This document shows, one piece after another, positions 62,133 to 64,000 of a DNA stretch of 64,000 bases. The translations under genes were made by a program, and so were the position numbers. This DNA comes from AC-32 sp963704005 (GTDB lineage Bacteria > Actinomycetota > Thermoleophilia > Gaiellales > Gaiellaceae): assembly GCA_963704005.1 (NCBI GenBank), contig CAVPGJ010000005.1:124001-188000 (forward strand). Direction: 5' to 3'. The notes under the pieces are model-generated. The model had not been told where the DNA came from. It worked only from the letters and a program-made list of their open reading frames with translations, and ran no database searches. The number at the start of each line of letters is the position of its first letter. Position 1 is the first letter of the stretch.

Positions 62133-63587
62133 ATGAGCGCCGATGGCACTACTGCAACCGATGAGGTGAGCGAGCGGTCGAGCAAGGCCGGGCGGGTCGA
62201 GCATTTCACGGTGGAGGAGCGGGTCGCACGGGGGAAGGCGGCGCGGGCCGAGGTTCCGCGTTCGGCGCATGGGGCGTGGGAGCCGTCGCCGGACCGTGTG
62301 GGCCCGGTCGAGTTGTTGGAGGAGCAGGCAAAGACGCGGGTGCCGGAGCTGGTGCCGATTCGCTATGGGCGGATGTTGGTGTCCCCGTTTACGTTCTATC
62401 GGGGCGCGGCGCTCGTGATGGCGGCTGATCTCGCAGAGTCAGCGAGGACGGGGCTTCAAACGCAGTTGTGCGGTGACGCGCATCTGTCGAACTTCGGTGC
62501 GTTCGCGGCGCCGGACCGTCGACTGGTGTTCAGCGTCAACGACTTCGATGAGACGCTGCCGGGCCCGTTTGAGTGGGACGTGAAGCGTCTCGCCGCAAGT
62601 TTCGCCGTCGCCGGACGCGACCGTGGGTTCGACGACAAGCAGCGGGAAAAGGTCAACCTGGCGGTCGGAAAGGCGTACCGGGAGGCGATGAGCGGCTACG
62701 CCGCGAGGGGCAACCTCGACCTTTGGTACACGCGCGTCAACGTCGAGGATCTGTTGGCCGAGGTGCAGCGGGTCGCGACGTCAAAGGAGCGCAAGCGGGC
62801 AGAGCAGAACTTGGCGAAGACGCGGACGAAAGACAGCCTCAAGGCGTTTGCGAAGCTGACCGAGATCGTCGACGGCGAGCCGCGCATCACCGGTGATCCT
62901 CCCACCGTGACTCCGATCGAGGACCTCTTCCCAGCCGACCGCGCGCAGGAGTTCGACACCTTCCTGCACGGCCTCTTCCGTTCCTACCGGCGCACACTCC
63001 CGGGCGACCGCGGCAGGCTGCTCGAGCGTTACCGTTTCGTGCATGCCGCTCGGAAGGTCGTCGGCGTCGGCAGCGTCGGCACCCGGGCGTACATCGTGCT
63101 CCTGCTCGGCCGCGACGACAGCGATCCGCTCTTCCTCCAGTTCAAGGAGGCAGAAGCGTCGGTGCTCGAGCGGTTCCTCGGCACGAGCGGGTTCGCAAAC
63201 CACGGCCAACGCGTCGTCGAAGGCCAGCGCCTCACCCAGGCGGCGAGTGACATCACGCTCGGCTTCGTCAAGCTCAAAGGCATCGACGGCCTCAAACGCG
63301 ACTTCTACATCCGCCAGCTCTGGGATGAGAAAGGCAGCGCGCTTGTCGAGCTGATGAAGCCGACGATCATGTCCTTCTACGCGAAGGCCTGCGCCTCCGA
63401 GCTCGCACGCGCCCACGCCCGCGCCGGAGATGCGATCGCGATCGCGAGCTACCTCGGCACCAACGACACCTTCGACCGTGCCCTCGCCCTCTTCGCCGAG
63501 TCCTACGCGAACCAAAACGAACGCGACTACAACACATTGAGCAAGGCCGTCAAAAACGGGAACATCACGGCCGAGACGGGGGTCTAG
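62133..63587 (+). CDS. DUF2252 domain protein
   Basis: The 484-residue protein matches DUF2252, a kinase-like fold of unknown role. Motifs seen are RYGRMLVSPFTFYRGAALVMAADLA, QLCGDAHLSNFGAFAAPDRRLVFSVNDFDETLPGPFEWDVKRLAASFAVAGRD (the H-L-S-N-F-G and N-D-F-D-E signature) and QNERDYNTLSKAV at the end. A GGGAGG site precedes the ATG. A remnant of a second copy lies at 58651-58746. Confidence 0.92.
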   Translation: MSADGTTATDEVSERSSKAGRVEHFTVEERVARGKAARAEVPRSAHGAWEPSPDRVGPVELLEEQAKTRVPELVPIRYGRMLVSPFTFYRGAALVMAADLAESARTGLQTQLCGDAHLSNFGAFAAPDRRLVFSVNDFDETLPGPFEWDVKRLAASFAVAGRDRGFDDKQREKVNLAVGKAYREAMSGYAARGNLDLWYTRVNVEDLLAEVQRVATSKERKRAEQNLAKTRTKDSLKAFAKLTEIVDGEPRITGDPPTVTPIEDLFPADRAQEFDTFLHGLFRSYRRTLPGDRGRLLERYRFVHAARKVVGVGSVGTRAYIVLLLGRDDSDPLFLQFKEAEASVLERFLGTSGFANHGQRVVEGQRLTQAASDITLGFVKLKGIDGLKRDFYIRQLWDEKGSALVELMKPTIMSFYAKACASELARAHARAGDAIAIASYLGTNDTFDRALALFAESYANQNERDYNTLSKAVKNGNITAETGV

Positions 63588-63637
63588 CTCGGGCTTCGTT
63601 GGTGACTGCGAGAATTCTGATCCGGGCAGTTTGCGAT

Positions 63638-63643
63638 TAGCGT
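63638..63643 (+). promoter_or_regulatory. -10 box of the YihY-like gene, leaderless
   Basis: TAGCGT ends 6 bases before the ATG at 63650. Confidence 0.45.
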
Positions 63644-63649
63644 GCAGGA

Positions 63650-64000
63650 ATGAGCGGCGCGCCGACTGAGCCGGCACCGGGAGCCAGTGGGCCGCCCCGT
63701 CACTCTCGCGTCCCGGCCCGCGCGCAGCATGCGGCTGCGAAGGGTGCTGCGGTTGCCGAGCGCGGCCGTCTCTGGATCGAGAACCAGCCGCCTGATTCAC
63801 GCAAGGGCGCAACGATCGGTTGGTTTCGCCGGTACCAGGCTTCCAACGGGCAGCTTTTCGCAGTTCTCCTCAGCGCGTACCTGCTCCTGACCCTCATACC
63901 CGTGTTCCTGGTCACCGCGAGCTACTCCTACAAGGATCCGACCGCGCTCGCCGACCGGATCGAGCACCGCCTCAGGCTGAGAGGCACGACGGCCCAGCTG
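63650..64000 (+). CDS. YihY/BrkB-like membrane protein, N-terminal part
   Basis: The frame starts at ATG 63650 and runs off the window after 117 residues. A basic, proline-rich cytoplasmic N-terminus (about 1-75) precedes the first membrane helix FAVLLSAYLLLTLIPVFLVTASYSY. Sequence such as RYQASNGQLFAVLLSAYLLLTLIPVFLV fits the YihY/virulence factor BrkB family, a multi-helix envelope protein of unclear function. Confidence 0.65.
   Translation, partial: MSGAPTEPAPGASGPPRHSRVPARAQHAAAKGAAVAERGRLWIENQPPDSRKGATIGWFRRYQASNGQLFAVLLSAYLLLTLIPVFLVTASYSYKDPTALADRIEHRLRLRGTTAQL

Noticed and set aside
57000..63600. Genomic island or prophage
   Set aside because: Gene remnants and a duplication are present, but no integrase, transposase, att repeats or tRNA junction is visible, and base composition is close to the rest.

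Overview
The window is a high-GC (roughly 70 percent by eye) bacterial chromosome segment, densely packed and without tRNA, rRNA, CRISPR or transposase genes. Gene content and sequence style fit a soil or sediment actinobacterium, most likely class Thermoleophilia (Gaiellales or Solirubrobacterales). The grounds are an archaeal-type NMN adenylyltransferase, an apgM-type phosphoglycerate mutase, CtaA, SigR/RsrA-like regulation, PAC2 and DUF2252 proteins, and many apparently leaderless genes with a TANNNT box 6-8 bases before the start codon. The taxonomic assignment is inference.

Layout. 1-13 kb: a TPR protein tail, AlkA-like glycosylase, proC, pgl, an ArsR-type regulator, a beta-oxidation operon (thiolase, FadB-like), a DEAH helicase and a DipZ-like thiol-disulfide protein. 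13-19 kb: PAC2, heme A synthase, phosphoglycerate mutase, a degenerate cupredoxin, NadM and SelD. 19-21 kb: an XRE-TPR regulator followed at once by a 47-codon gene for a signal-peptide-like product, and next to it a divergent, independently promoted and terminated structured RNA. This is the best candidate for a new system, because its architecture resembles RRNPP peptide-pheromone signalling. 21-34 kb: TetR/DHA2 efflux, acyl-CoA synthetase with SDR, NAD synthetase, Mug-type glycosylase, a MacB/FtsX ABC exporter and a cysteine desulfurase-like enzyme. 34-42 kb: small stress and lipid-related proteins, SIS isomerase, thioesterase, M16 peptidase, acetyl-CoA synthetase, M24 peptidase and amidohydrolase. 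42-47.6 kb: a three-subunit molybdenum hydroxylase with its MocA-like cofactor maturase. 47.6-51 kb: two ECF sigma/anti-sigma pairs around a metallochaperone and a carboxylate-amine ligase. 51-57 kb: GH15, a disulfide oxidoreductase, a PfkB kinase and HtrA. 57-64 kb: an accessory stress region (MFS, AhpD-like, FUSC, PLDc_N, DUF2252, YihY) holding several gene remnants, including a duplicated MFS 3' end.

Two features recur. First, at least seven otherwise intact genes carry single-base frameshifts, some compensating each other. This pattern fits assembly or sequencing indels better than decay. Second, several families of short structured or palindromic repeats sit between genes and in frame inside genes: a two-hairpin element with a CTTG loop (four copies), GGGGTCTGACCCC/GGGACAGTCCC words, and TAACA-TGTTACTAG palindromes.
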